Counted from the first letter of the stretch, positions 24,510 to 33,543 are shown. The stretch: DNA of 38,896 nucleotides from Clostridia bacterium (GCA_017436225.1 JAFSDM010000039.1:1-38896), one strand, 5' to 3'. Numbers and translations are program-made. Notes: generated from the sequence alone by a model not told the origin.

Positions 24510-27338
24510 CTAAATATAATAGGTTCCAAGCGTAATGCCTGTGAAATAATGCTTTAAAATTTTATCATAGGTCCAACCGTTTTTGGCGTATTGGTTTGCG
24601 CCCGCCTGACTCATACCAACTCCGTGACCGTAGCCCTTAACGGTGAATATGAAAACATCCTCGCTTTCATTATAAGAAATGGTATAGGCGCTTGAGCGCA
24701 ATACATTCGATGCGCCAACGCGCGAAGCATTAAAGAAGGTGTCACGCAGATAGGTGCCTTTTTTCTCTACACTTCCAATTTTTACTTTAGCGCAGTACAG
24801 TCCGTTAACATCATAGCTGCAGCTAAACCATTTGGATTTATCGGAGATTTTGGTAAGATCTATATCCAAAAGGGATTTTGCTATTTCGGCAACCTTAGCG
24901 GCAGAATATTTTCTTACGGTTTGGTAGCCGCTAACGTTTTTATCTACCGAGGAATCAACACTTACCAAATGTGGATAGCTGCCACCCCAAATATCCTTAG
25001 CGTAGGCAGTTTTACCCGCCGAAATTGCATAATAAAAGGTTGTTGCAACCTTACCGCCGTAAACCGCAACCTGACCCGCAACTGCGTTTACCGCATCAAT
25101 GGATTTTTGACTTGGCTTTTTAAGGGGCAGACTTGGGTATTTATTATTCGCCGAGCCGTTATTAAGAAGCCACGAGTATGCCGCAACGGCTTGAGCCTTT
25201 AATGCTTCAATATGGTAGCTTGAGCCCATTTCGGCTTCAACATTTTGCGCAATAATATCTAATGCGTTGCCCTTAACCTTTTCGCCGTTAAAGGTGTTTG
25301 TAACGGTGAGCATAGGCAGATTATTGGCAACGATGGAGCCGGAGCTGGTAGCGGCAGAGCTTGTTGAATTAGAGGTTACGGTTGGATTTTTAGAGGAAAC
25401 CGGTTTGCTTGAGGACGGCTTACTTGAGGACGGCTTACTCGAAGATGGCTTACTTGAAGGCAGCTCAGGCACCGAGCTGATTGTTGGTGTGGTGGGCTTT
25501 AGTGTAATAGAAGAACTAACGGGAGCCTGCTGTTCATATCTGCTGGAGGCACCGTCCACCATATTTGGGTCAACAATATCGGAGACTGTTTCCCCCTTTG
25601 AAGAGGTTTCAATTGGCTCTAACGGGGTAGCAATAACGGGAATTTCGCTACTGTTATCGATCAAGTAGTTTTCATAAGTACCGGTAACATCTACCATAGG
25701 TGATTCACCGTCACGCACCTTGCGTGCAACCAAAATAACATCCGTTACCTCGCCCAGCGACACTAGAGTAACAATTTGGTCGGTATATGTAACATCAATA
25801 TTAGTTTTTATGGCGGAAACGTCCTGAATTTGCTCTAAGTAATTTGAAAATTCATTATCATCAAAGAAATTTGTTTTTAAATAGCTATTTTTATTTTTTG
25901 AATTTACCTTGAAAACCGAAAAGATTTTCCACTTGTTTTCAAAATAAAGGGTGTCAAAGGTAAAGGTTGGAGCGTTTTTATAAACATCAATATCTAAGAA
26001 ATTTTCAAGCTCAGAAAACATTGTGCCATCGCCCATATTTTTACCATAGATTAACAAATTGCGGTTATAGTCGGCGGCGCTTAACTGCGAGGTGGTGTAA
26101 AGTGTGCCGTAACGGTTTACGCTACCATCAAAAAGATGCGAACGGTAATATGCCGCCGATTTTTTAGCCGAGCTTACAACCGGCAGATTGATGGCGGTGT
26201 CGGGTAGGCTTAACCAACCAAAAACATCGGAATTTGTTTGGTAAAGCTTACCGAACTTATAAAACATATTTTCGGGAAGCTTAGACCATTTTTGACCGTA
26301 AAGCGCCTTAACTTCCTCATAAACTGAGGTATGCTGCATCGGTTGGAAAACTCGGTCATAACCAAAATATGACGCCAAAGCAACCGCCAAAACCAAAATT
26401 ATTGAAATAAAAATTTTAAAAAAGGCTCTTGTTTTTTTGGAGCCCTTACTTTTTTTAACATCATCTGACTCAATCAAAAGCTCGTCTAAGCCAAAATGAT
26501 TTGAAGTGTTTTGTTCGGGTTGCTCCATTATAAAATATTTTGGTAAATCGGAAAAATCCGTTTGATGTAATTCAGAATTTTCTAAAGTAACTTCCTGATT
26601 TTCTTGCCTAGGCTCGGCAGGTGCCTCTTGCTTAGGCTCGGCGAGTGCCTCTGCTTGTTCAAATTCGGTAGATTGATTAGGCTTTTCGATTTCAGTATTC
26701 TCCGCCTCTAAGGACTGCTCAGCGACCTCACTTACATCGGGCGCCTGTTCTGGAATAGGGTTTGCTTGTTCGGCGTTTACCAATTCTGTTTGCGGCGGAA
26801 AAATAATTTGAGCTTTGGCTTTAGCGGTGTTTGAATTATCGCTTAAATCAGCAGTGTTGAACTCTTTGGTTTTTTTCTGTGCAAAAAGCTTTAAATATGG
26901 ACAAACCAAATTTGTAACAACGTTATGCCTAAGCTCCCTATCCGAAGTTAGCATAATAATAGATTGGTCGTTGTTTTCTAACACACAACCGCACAAATTG
27001 CCATTTTCATCCACCAAGGGCAAGGAGCCCTCAGGCAGTGGCATAGGCACATTGGAGTCGATTTTAAGATTTTCGTTTTCGGCTATTTCAAGCTCGTAGC
27101 CTGTTGCTTTTGCTATAATTTTGGGAATGTAAAGCTTATCTAAAGGATTAAAACTACCAACGGTAATTATGGTTCTGCTTCGCACAACGCTTTTTGAAAT
27201 TGCTGCTAAAAATTCACTACGACTTTTTACAGGAAGACTTAAAAAGCGAACATTGAGGCTTGAACAAAGTTCAAATTCCATTTTAAAATCGGTAGGTTCG
27301 TTTAAATATATAACTTCCAAGGTAAGGTCGGGAACCAT
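24510..27338 (-). CDS. Fusion: CinA-like domain, transmembrane helix, inactive class B sortase fold, SpoIID domain
   Basis: Numbering is for the 942-residue form from the ATG at 27338 (AGGAG 7 bases upstream; the ATG at 27344 is too close to it). Residues about 1-155 follow the pattern of the CinA N-terminal MoCF fold in the gene just upstream, but are degenerate (TIITVGSFNPLD where CinA has IVILSGGLGPTE). An acidic Q/E/P-rich linker, one membrane helix (about 305-327) and a sortase-B-like domain (about 338-545) follow. In that domain the catalytic His is Lys (IYGKNM, K433) and the catalytic Cys position is Leu (TLVSLGEV, L528). Next are an S/T/P linker with SKPSS repeats and a SpoIID/LytB domain (about 675-942) with EALKAQAVAAYSW (E711) and GYGHGVGMSQAGA. 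SpoIID is a peptidoglycan lytic enzyme needed in engulfment. The sortase part probably binds rather than cuts. This exact architecture is unknown to me. Confidence 0.85.
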   Translation of the reverse strand: MVPDLTLEVIYLNEPTDFKMEFELCSSLNVRFLSLPVKSRSEFLAAISKSVVRSRTIITVGSFNPLDKLYIPKIIAKATGYELEIAENENLKIDSNVPMPLPEGSLPLVDENGNLCGCVLENNDQSIIMLTSDRELRHNVVTNLVCPYLKLFAQKKTKEFNTADLSDNSNTAKAKAQIIFPPQTELVNAEQANPIPEQAPDVSEVAEQSLEAENTEIEKPNQSTEFEQAEALAEPKQEAPAEPRQENQEVTLENSELHQTDFSDLPKYFIMEQPEQNTSNHFGLDELLIESDDVKKSKGSKKTRAFFKIFISIILVLAVALASYFGYDRVFQPMQHTSVYEEVKALYGQKWSKLPENMFYKFGKLYQTNSDVFGWLSLPDTAINLPVVSSAKKSAAYYRSHLFDGSVNRYGTLYTTSQLSAADYNRNLLIYGKNMGDGTMFSELENFLDIDVYKNAPTFTFDTLYFENKWKIFSVFKVNSKNKNSYLKTNFFDDNEFSNYLEQIQDVSAIKTNIDVTYTDQIVTLVSLGEVTDVILVARKVRDGESPMVDVTGTYENYLIDNSSEIPVIATPLEPIETSSKGETVSDIVDPNMVDGASSRYEQQAPVSSSITLKPTTPTISSVPELPSSKPSSSKPSSSKPSSSKPVSSKNPTVTSNSTSSAATSSGSIVANNLPMLTVTNTFNGEKVKGNALDIIAQNVEAEMGSSYHIEALKAQAVAAYSWLLNNGSANNKYPSLPLKKPSQKSIDAVNAVAGQVAVYGGKVATTFYYAISAGKTAYAKDIWGGSYPHLVSVDSSVDKNVSGYQTVRKYSAAKVAEIAKSLLDIDLTKISDKSKWFSCSYDVNGLYCAKVKIGSVEKKGTYLRDTFFNASRVGASNVLRSSAYTISYNESEDVFIFTVKGYGHGVGMSQAGANQYAKNGWTYDKILKHYFTGITLGTYYI
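25401..25460 (-). repeat. Four 15-bp tandem repeats coding SKPSS
   Basis: Four near-identical 15-base units (25401-25415, 25416-25430, 25431-25445, 25446-25460) in the SpoIID fusion gene encode a repeated SKPSS linker between the sortase-like and SpoIID domains. Copy number may vary by slippage without shifting frame. Confidence 0.85.
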
Positions 27339-27403
27339 ATTCATTCTCCTTTACTTATTAATTTTAAAGCTTTAAATATTTAAGCTGAAATACAGCAGAC
27401 TAT

Positions 27404-30247
27404 TTATTGCTCAGAGGTAGTTACATCTTCGCCCTCGGTTGAGGTGGCATCCTCGGCGGGAGCATCGGAAGAGTCTTCAGGCGGCTCTTCAGGGGTTTCG
27501 GAGGATGTATCTTCAGGGGGTTCAGCCGGTGGGTTGGATGTGGTATTCTGAGTGGGAGCGGAGGTGGTGTTTTGAGAATTATTGCCCGTATTCGACGGAT
27601 TTGTTTGAGGGGTAGAACCCGAAATATTTGAGTTGCCCGCCTCAATATCGGATGGTGGTTCGGTACCACTTATAGTACCGTCAACAAATTCTGAGGAAAC
27701 ACCCTCTTGCTGTTCAAAGCTGCTTGTGTTACCAAAATCATCTGTAGTCAAATCGGAACCGATAGAACCACCGTTAAGGTTGCCGAGATTTGGCTTTTTA
27801 CCGCCCTTTACATCATACCATATTTGTGGATAAAGAGGATTTTTGTTTGTTTTGGCGGTACCTGTGTGTTCAACATTTACTTCATCATCGTGAACTCTGC
27901 GAGCCATAACAACAAGTCTTGCCTCTTCAAACTCATAGGTACAGGTTGAAAGGGTTAAAATTTCATCATTTTCTGAAACTTCAACACCCGTATCAATAAT
28001 ACTACGAAGCTTAACCTCATGTATAAACTCTAAAAATTCCTCTTGGTCATCAAAATTATGCTTACGGTAGTTGAATACATAACCGTTATCGTGCTCTTCA
28101 AGGGTGTTTATAATAAACACGCCGAAAATTTTATATTTTCCTTCACGGTAGAGGGTTGTAAAATTAATAATCGGATGCTTTTTATAATAGCTGATATCGG
28201 TGTACTTTTTAAGCGAGGCGAACATTGAGCCATCCTTCATATGATGACCGTAAACAACAATATTTTGACTGTTGTAATCCTTTTCTACCTTTGCAGCCTC
28301 ATCAATAAAAATAGCACCGTAACGACTTTTTTGCTTATCCATATCGTGGTCAAGGTAAAAATCGTTATTTGTTGTTTGATATACGGGATTGTTTACCTTT
28401 GTGCCCTCAATTTTTATCCAAGCGCGAATATCGCTATTTTTCTTTTTAAGAGTTTCAAAGCCAATAAACTCATCATTTTCATTCTTTTGCATACTGTCCT
28501 CAGCATCCCAAATTTGAGCAACAGAATTAATTTTGTTCTGAGCGCTCCATCCCTCGATAAAGTAATTAACAAGGTAAATTGTTGTGCATATAAGCACTAA
28601 GGAAGCAATAAGGAAAATGGTTTTTCTTATCTTTTCAAAAGCCGAATCACCCTTGGCGGGGATAAATGCCGATAAAAATCTGTTCTTCTTTTTAGTGGTA
28701 ACGGTTTTGCTTACAGCTTGGCTTTGATGTGCAAAATCTTTGACATCTCGAAGATAGTATTCATCATCAAGAAGGAAGGTTATGCCGTTATCATCAGAAG
28801 CGTCAAGCATTTCGGCTTTCTTGGTATTTTCTTCTTCATTAGAGGTTAAAAACAAATCGGGCACAGGCTCACTTATATCCTGAACCGTTTTTTGTAGCTC
28901 GGTTTTCTCCTCCTCATCGGGTAAAACGGATGAAGCAGCAACCGATTTTACACCCTCATAGCCTTCCATAAGATTTATAGGCTCGCCGTGACGTGTACCA
29001 AAGCTTAATAAGTCATCAGAGCCCTCTAAATAACGTCTAACCATATCTAATGCGGTAGAGGTTGCCAAAATTCGCGTTGTATCACGGTCGGTTCCGCGTG
29101 AAAGAATTTTTCTTACATAAACATTTTTATAATCGGCAAGTGCAATATAAACAAGACCTGCAGGTTTATTTTCGCTTTGACCGGGACCTGCTACACCCGT
29201 AATACCAACACCGATATCAGCGCCGCATAGCATACGAATACCGATTGCCATTTGAGCGGCAACCTCATCTGAAACGGCGCCTTTTTCATTAATCACGGCT
29301 TGGTCAACGCCCAAAGCCTGAACCTTTACATAATTTGCATAGGCTACTACGCCCATTTCAAAAACTTCGCTGGAACCGGGAACCTCTGTTATTCTTTCGG
29401 ATAGCATACCCGCCGTACAGGATTCTGCGGTTGCAAGCTTAAGATTTTTTTCTTTAAGAGTTTCTACTACCTTTTGCTGAAGATTTTCAACATCGACACC
29501 GTATACGTGGTTGCCGAACACACCTACAAGCTCTTCCACCACAGGCTCACAAAGTGATTTTGCATCAAGAAGATTTTGTGCAGATGCAGTTACTCTTATA
29601 TCTACCTCACCGGTTTTGGCGTAGGTTGCAACGGTGGGATTACTGCCGTTTAAAAGCTCACCGCAAGCCTCTGCAGCAGCCGATTCGCCAATGCCAAAAA
29701 GGCGAACGTTACGCGAATAAATAGTGCTATTGCTAAATCTTTTAAGCTTAGGCACTACCTCATTATTAAACATTGGAATAAGCTCACTTGGCGGACCGGG
29801 CAAAAGAATTATAGCGCCGTTTGGCAGCTCAACAAATGCGCCGGGGGCAGTTCCGTGAATATTGTCAAGCAAAACAGAGCCCTTTATTTTAAGAGCTTGT
29901 TTTTTATTATTTTCACTCATTACTCTGCCAACTCGGTTAAAGTAAGCCTTTATATTTTCTAAAGTTTTCTCATCCTGCTCTAAGGGAAGATTTAAAACCT
30001 TAGCAACAGTTTCTTTTGTAATATCATCCTCGGTTGGTCCAAGGCCACCGCTTAAAATTACAATATCACTGCGAGAAAGAGAAAGCTTTATTTGATTTTC
30101 AAGACGCTCGGCATTATCGCCAACCGTTGACTGACTAAACACATTGAATCCCATTTCTGCCATTTCCTGGGATAAGAATCTAGCGTTTGTGTTTAGAATA
30201 TCACCAAGCAAAAGCTCGGTGCCAACACAAATAATCTCAACCTTCAT
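27404..30247 (-). CDS. Fusion: complete CinA, transmembrane helix, class B sortase
   Basis: A 947-residue protein. Residues 1-170 are the CinA MoCF/MoaB-like domain (VGTELLLGDILNTNA, LSGGLGPTEDDITKE, LLPGPPSEL). Residues about 255-409 are the NMN-amidase/PncC domain with catalytic AESCTAG (274-280) and GITGVAGPG; CinA usually ends here near 410 residues. A charged linker and one helix (543-563) then lead to an extracytoplasmic class B sortase (about 575-785), with catalytic His in VVYGHHM (H668), Cys in TLSTCTY (C769) and likely Arg R777. The last 160 residues are a T/S/P/E-rich tail. The frame is continuous, so this is one gene, not two. The ATG has GGAG in the end of thiI. CinA repairs pyridine nucleotides by deamidating NMN; class B sortases attach proteins to peptidoglycan or pili. 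No sortase substrate motif protein is seen nearby. Confidence 0.88.
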   Translation of the reverse strand: MKVEIICVGTELLLGDILNTNARFLSQEMAEMGFNVFSQSTVGDNAERLENQIKLSLSRSDIVILSGGLGPTEDDITKETVAKVLNLPLEQDEKTLENIKAYFNRVGRVMSENNKKQALKIKGSVLLDNIHGTAPGAFVELPNGAIILLPGPPSELIPMFNNEVVPKLKRFSNSTIYSRNVRLFGIGESAAAEACGELLNGSNPTVATYAKTGEVDIRVTASAQNLLDAKSLCEPVVEELVGVFGNHVYGVDVENLQQKVVETLKEKNLKLATAESCTAGMLSERITEVPGSSEVFEMGVVAYANYVKVQALGVDQAVINEKGAVSDEVAAQMAIGIRMLCGADIGVGITGVAGPGQSENKPAGLVYIALADYKNVYVRKILSRGTDRDTTRILATSTALDMVRRYLEGSDDLLSFGTRHGEPINLMEGYEGVKSVAASSVLPDEEEKTELQKTVQDISEPVPDLFLTSNEEENTKKAEMLDASDDNGITFLLDDEYYLRDVKDFAHQSQAVSKTVTTKKKNRFLSAFIPAKGDSAFEKIRKTIFLIASLVLICTTIYLVNYFIEGWSAQNKINSVAQIWDAEDSMQKNENDEFIGFETLKKKNSDIRAWIKIEGTKVNNPVYQTTNNDFYLDHDMDKQKSRYGAIFIDEAAKVEKDYNSQNIVVYGHHMKDGSMFASLKKYTDISYYKKHPIINFTTLYREGKYKIFGVFIINTLEEHDNGYVFNYRKHNFDDQEEFLEFIHEVKLRSIIDTGVEVSENDEILTLSTCTYEFEEARLVVMARRVHDDEVNVEHTGTAKTNKNPLYPQIWYDVKGGKKPNLGNLNGGSIGSDLTTDDFGNTSSFEQQEGVSSEFVDGTISGTEPPSDIEAGNSNISGSTPQTNPSNTGNNSQNTTSAPTQNTTSNPPAEPPEDTSSETPEEPPEDSSDAPAEDATSTEGEDVTTSEQ

Positions 30248-30248
30248 T

Positions 30249-31424
30249 TTAATACTCCTCTATTGTTTCAAAAACAGTGTTTCTTACAGCATCTTCAATA
30301 AGGGGTTCAAAATCAAAAAGTGCCTCTGCCTGTTCACAAGCCTCTAAAGTCGGGCGTGTTCTTGGATGCTTTGGGGTAAATACTGTACAGCAATCCTCAT
30401 ACGGCTCTATTGAAATTTCAAAGGTATCTATCCTTCTTGAAATTTCAATAATTTCATCCTTATCCATACCAATAAGCGGACGAAAAACAGGCATATTTAC
30501 AACCGCATCGGTAGTAACCAAGGCGGGAAGTGTTTGACTTGCTACCTGACCCACGCTCTCGCCCGTAATAAGTGCCAGACTGTTTCTTCTTTTGGCAAGG
30601 CGCTCACTAATTCGCATCATCATACGACGCATTATAAGGGTGAAGTATTCCTCAGGGCAATTATCGGCTATTGTTTGTTGAAGCTCGGTAAAGGGCACAA
30701 TTCCTATGCGGATGGGACCGCTATACCTTGCAACTCTGCCTAAAAGCTTTTTAACCTTTTGCTCGGCACGGATACTTGTATAAGGTGGACTTGCAAAATG
30801 AATAGCGTCAAGCTCTATTCCCCTTTTTGCCATCATCCAAGCTGCAACGGGGCTATCAATTCCGCCCGAAATAAGAATAGAGGCTCTGCCACCTGTTCCA
30901 ACCGGCATACCGCCCGCGCCGTGCAATTGACCCGCGCGAATAAAGGCAGCTTTATCTCTAACCTCTACCGTTACAACCAGTTCGGGATTATGAACATCCA
31001 CCTTTAAATGATGGTAATTTTTAAGAAGCTCACCACCCACCAAACGGGAAATTTCAGGCGAGGTTAGGGGGAATTTTTTATCGGCTCGCTTTGCCTCAAC
31101 CTTAAAGGTTTTTACGCCCTGCATAGCCTCCTTAAGGTATGGCACGCACTGCCTTAAAATAACATCAATATCCTTTTCAACCGATGCGGCTCGGCAAAAT
31201 GCGGCAATACCAAACACCTTTTGAATTCTCTCAAGAGCCTCTTCAAAGGGATAGCTTTCATCCACAGGCTCAATGGTAATTGTAGACTGAGCACGTGTGA
31301 TATTTGTAGCTCCCAAACCGTTTATAGCAGTTTTAATATTTTTAATAAGAGCATTTTCAAAATTCATACGGTTAAGTCCTTTAAGAGCGAGCTCACCGTT
31401 TTTTATAAGAATAATTTCTTTCAT
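30249..31424 (-). CDS. thiI: tRNA 4-thiouridine synthase ThiI
   Basis: Adenylates and thiolates U8 of tRNA; sulfur comes from a cysteine desulfurase. 391 residues: N-terminal ferredoxin-like and THUMP domains (about 1-165), then a PP-loop ATPase with ISGGIDSPVAAWMMAKRG, and a conserved region with EDCCTVFTPKHPRTRP. It lacks the C-terminal rhodanese domain of the E. coli enzyme, as is usual in Bacillota, so sulfur is handed over directly by the NifS-type enzyme next door, 8 bp upstream. GGAG precedes the ATG by 5 bases; the stop lies 1 bp from the start of the CinA-sortase gene. Confidence 0.96.
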   Translation of the reverse strand: MKEIILIKNGELALKGLNRMNFENALIKNIKTAINGLGATNITRAQSTITIEPVDESYPFEEALERIQKVFGIAAFCRAASVEKDIDVILRQCVPYLKEAMQGVKTFKVEAKRADKKFPLTSPEISRLVGGELLKNYHHLKVDVHNPELVVTVEVRDKAAFIRAGQLHGAGGMPVGTGGRASILISGGIDSPVAAWMMAKRGIELDAIHFASPPYTSIRAEQKVKKLLGRVARYSGPIRIGIVPFTELQQTIADNCPEEYFTLIMRRMMMRISERLAKRRNSLALITGESVGQVASQTLPALVTTDAVVNMPVFRPLIGMDKDEIIEISRRIDTFEISIEPYEDCCTVFTPKHPRTRPTLEACEQAEALFDFEPLIEDAVRNTVFETIEEY

Positions 31425-31432
31425 ATTTTCTC

Positions 31433-32572
31433 CTAAATATTTGATTTTCTAAGCTTTAATGCCAACTGCAAGGCATCAATAAATTTATCAATATCGGCGG
31501 TGGTTGTCTGCCTGCTGAAGCTAAGCCTTAAAGCGCTATCCACAACCGACTGATTAAGACCCATTTCGCGTAAAACATAGCTTCCCTTTCCCTTACTGCA
31601 AGCACTTCCGCTTGAAACGCATATAAAATACCTTTCCAAGTGATGCAAAACGGTTTCCGAACGGTAGCCCAAAAAGGAAAAATTAAGTATATAGGGACTG
31701 CTGTTTTCAGGGGAATTTATAACCACATTTTCAAAGGCTTTTAACCTTTCCAAGCAGTAGTTTTTAATTTTTAAAAGATATTCTGCCGAGTTGTTTAAAT
31801 CGGGCAGGGCTTTTACTGCGGCGCCAAAAGCGGCAATTGCGGGAACCGCCTCTGTACCCGAGCGAAGACCCTTTTCCTGACCGCCCCCCTTAATAAGAGG
31901 CGAAAGCCTTACGCCCTTTTTAACAAACAAAACACCCGCGCCCTTTATTCCGTGGATTTTGTGGGCGCTTAGTGAAATAAGGTCGGCGCCTAAAGCGGGA
32001 GCGTTTATTTTAAGCTTACCAAAGGCTTGAACACAGTCGATGTGAACCAGCGCACGGCTCCCCTTTTTTTGAAGGATGGATTTGATTTTTTCTACCGGCA
32101 GAATTGAGCCTACTTCGTTATTAACATACATCATTGTAACAAGCACGGTATCTTCTCTAACGGCGTTTTCAATATCGACTAGCGAAATATTACCAAATTT
32201 ATCGGGGGCAATTCTGGTTACTTCATAACCCGCATTTTCAAGCGCCAAAACAGGCTCCAAAACAGAAGGATGCTCAATTGCGGTGGTAACAATATGCTTT
32301 CCCGAACGCTTAAGCAGCTCTGCCGCGCCGAAGATTGCGGTGTTGTTGCTTTCACTTCCGCAAGAGGTAAAGTAAACTTCATCCTCTCTGCAAAAAAGTG
32401 CTTTAGCAATTGTTTTTCTGGCATCGGTTACAATATCCTCTGCCTGCATACCAAATTCATATAGCGATGATGGGTTGCCGTAGCAATTTTCCATAGCATT
32501 GAGCGCCGCCTTAACAGCCTCATCACAAGGCTTTGTGGTAGCACTGTTATCTAAGTAAATAACGTCCTGCAT
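31433..32572 (-). CDS. Cysteine desulfurase (NifS/IscS family)
   Basis: PLP enzyme that removes sulfur from cysteine as a protein persulfide. 379 residues with YLDNSATTKPCDEAV at the N-terminus, the PLP-binding lysine in SLSAHKIHGIKGAG and the catalytic cysteine loop in VSSGSACSKGKGSYVL. Its position directly before thiI, without an IscU-type scaffold gene, suggests it is the NifZ-like desulfurase dedicated to tRNA thiolation rather than general Fe-S assembly. First gene of the six-gene operon that runs to nfnB. Confidence 0.95.
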   Translation of the reverse strand: MQDVIYLDNSATTKPCDEAVKAALNAMENCYGNPSSLYEFGMQAEDIVTDARKTIAKALFCREDEVYFTSCGSESNNTAIFGAAELLKRSGKHIVTTAIEHPSVLEPVLALENAGYEVTRIAPDKFGNISLVDIENAVREDTVLVTMMYVNNEVGSILPVEKIKSILQKKGSRALVHIDCVQAFGKLKINAPALGADLISLSAHKIHGIKGAGVLFVKKGVRLSPLIKGGGQEKGLRSGTEAVPAIAAFGAAVKALPDLNNSAEYLLKIKNYCLERLKAFENVVINSPENSSPYILNFSFLGYRSETVLHHLERYFICVSSGSACSKGKGSYVLREMGLNQSVVDSALRLSFSRQTTTADIDKFIDALQLALKLRKSNI

Positions 32573-32607
32573 TTAAGCACCCTCTCGCAACATAAATATA
32601 CTATTTT

Positions 32608-32636
32608 ATTATATCATAACACATCCAATTACACAA
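32608..32636 (-). promoter_or_regulatory. Promoter of the iscS-thiI-cinA/sortase-spoIID-nfnAB operon
   Basis: Minus strand TTGTGT (32631-32636), 17-bp spacer, TATAAT (32608-32613), about 35 bp before the desulfurase start. I see no other good promoter or terminator until the hairpin after nfnB. Confidence 0.6.
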
Positions 32637-32683
32637 GAATTAATTTTGAAAAATCTTTAAATTTTTATTAAAATTAAAACCCA

Positions 32684-32759
32684 AAAAAACCGCCCCTGAA
32701 CAGTAGCTTACTTTTAAGGATTTGCCCTTAAAATTCAACTGTAAATAGGTCGGTTTTTT
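32684..32759 (-). terminator. Compound stem terminator after the SDR gene
   Basis: Three nested pairings: AAAAAACCG (32684-32692) with CGGTTTTTT (32751-32759), ACAGT (32700-32704) with ACTGT (32738-32742), and TTTTAAGG (32712-32719) with CCTTAAAA (32726-32733). The minus strand exits in a run of seven T. It lies 16 bp after the SDR stop. The long internal structure is more than a terminator needs. Confidence 0.7.
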
Positions 32760-32775
32760 AAAAAAATTACTAATT

Positions 32776-33543
32776 TTATTTTTGTGTTTTAATCCAAGTG
32801 CTCATAACCATTTTTACGGGAAGTAATTTGTTCATTACATAAAGTAATTTATTTTGGAAGCCCACTATTGAAAGCATCCTGCCCTTTTTCATAGCGGTAA
32901 GCCCCTGCTTTACAACCCTTTCAGGTGACTGCATAAAGGTATACTTAGTAACGGCTTTGGGATTTTTTGTAGCGGTTGCGGTTTTAAAAAATGCGGTATC
33001 TACCCAACCTGGGCAAAGGGTGGTTACGGTTATTCCGCGAGGCCTAAGCTCTTTCCAAAGCGCCCTTGAATAATTGAGCACAAAGACCTTGCTTGCGGCA
33101 TAAACGGACATAAGCGGAAGCGGCTGAAAGGATGAGATAGAGCATACCTGCAAAATTTTAGAACCGCTTTTCATAAAGGGTAATGCCACATTGGTTACGC
33201 CCACCAAGGCGCGGCAGTTCAAATCTATCATACCAAGCGCTTCGCTGTTTTCAATATCTGCCCAGCTACCGAATTTTCCATAGCCTGCACAGTTTATAAG
33301 CACGCTGACCTCGCTTTTAGCTTCATTTAGCATTTGGGAAAGAGTATCTAGGCTTTTTAAATCGGTTAGGTCCAGCGGAATTGGTTTAACCTTGAGTTTG
33401 GTTTTGGATTTTAACTCCTCCAACAGGTTTTCGCGGCGGGCAATTGCCCAAATTTCATCAACATTATCGGTATAGCTTTCAAGCTGGCGAACAAGCTCTG
33501 TTCCAATGCCTGAGGATGCGCCTGTAACAATTGCAATTGACAT
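32776..33543 (-). CDS. Short-chain dehydrogenase/reductase
   Basis: NAD(P)-dependent oxidoreductase of the classical SDR family, 255 residues. The cofactor motif is VTGASSGIG (TGxxxGxG) near the N-terminus, followed by the NxAG-type motif NCAGYG, a catalytic Ser in QVCSISSF and the YxxxK pair in VYAASKVF, then CPGWVDT. The start is the ATG at 33543 with AGAGG eight bases upstream; the six-base longer form uses a TTG. Substrate is not deducible. It is a single gene with its own promoter and terminator. Confidence 0.92.
   Translation of the reverse strand: MSIAIVTGASSGIGTELVRQLESYTDNVDEIWAIARRENLLEELKSKTKLKVKPIPLDLTDLKSLDTLSQMLNEAKSEVSVLINCAGYGKFGSWADIENSEALGMIDLNCRALVGVTNVALPFMKSGSKILQVCSISSFQPLPLMSVYAASKVFVLNYSRALWKELRPRGITVTTLCPGWVDTAFFKTATATKNPKAVTKYTFMQSPERVVKQGLTAMKKGRMLSIVGFQNKLLYVMNKLLPVKMVMSTWIKTQK

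Noticed and set aside
28628..29020. Possibility that the CinA-sortase gene is two genes joined by an assembly error
   Set aside because: The linker has no stop in frame, ordinary codon use, and a sensible acidic cytosolic composition. The neighbouring paralog has the same arrangement, which makes a chance error unlikely. Read data were not available.
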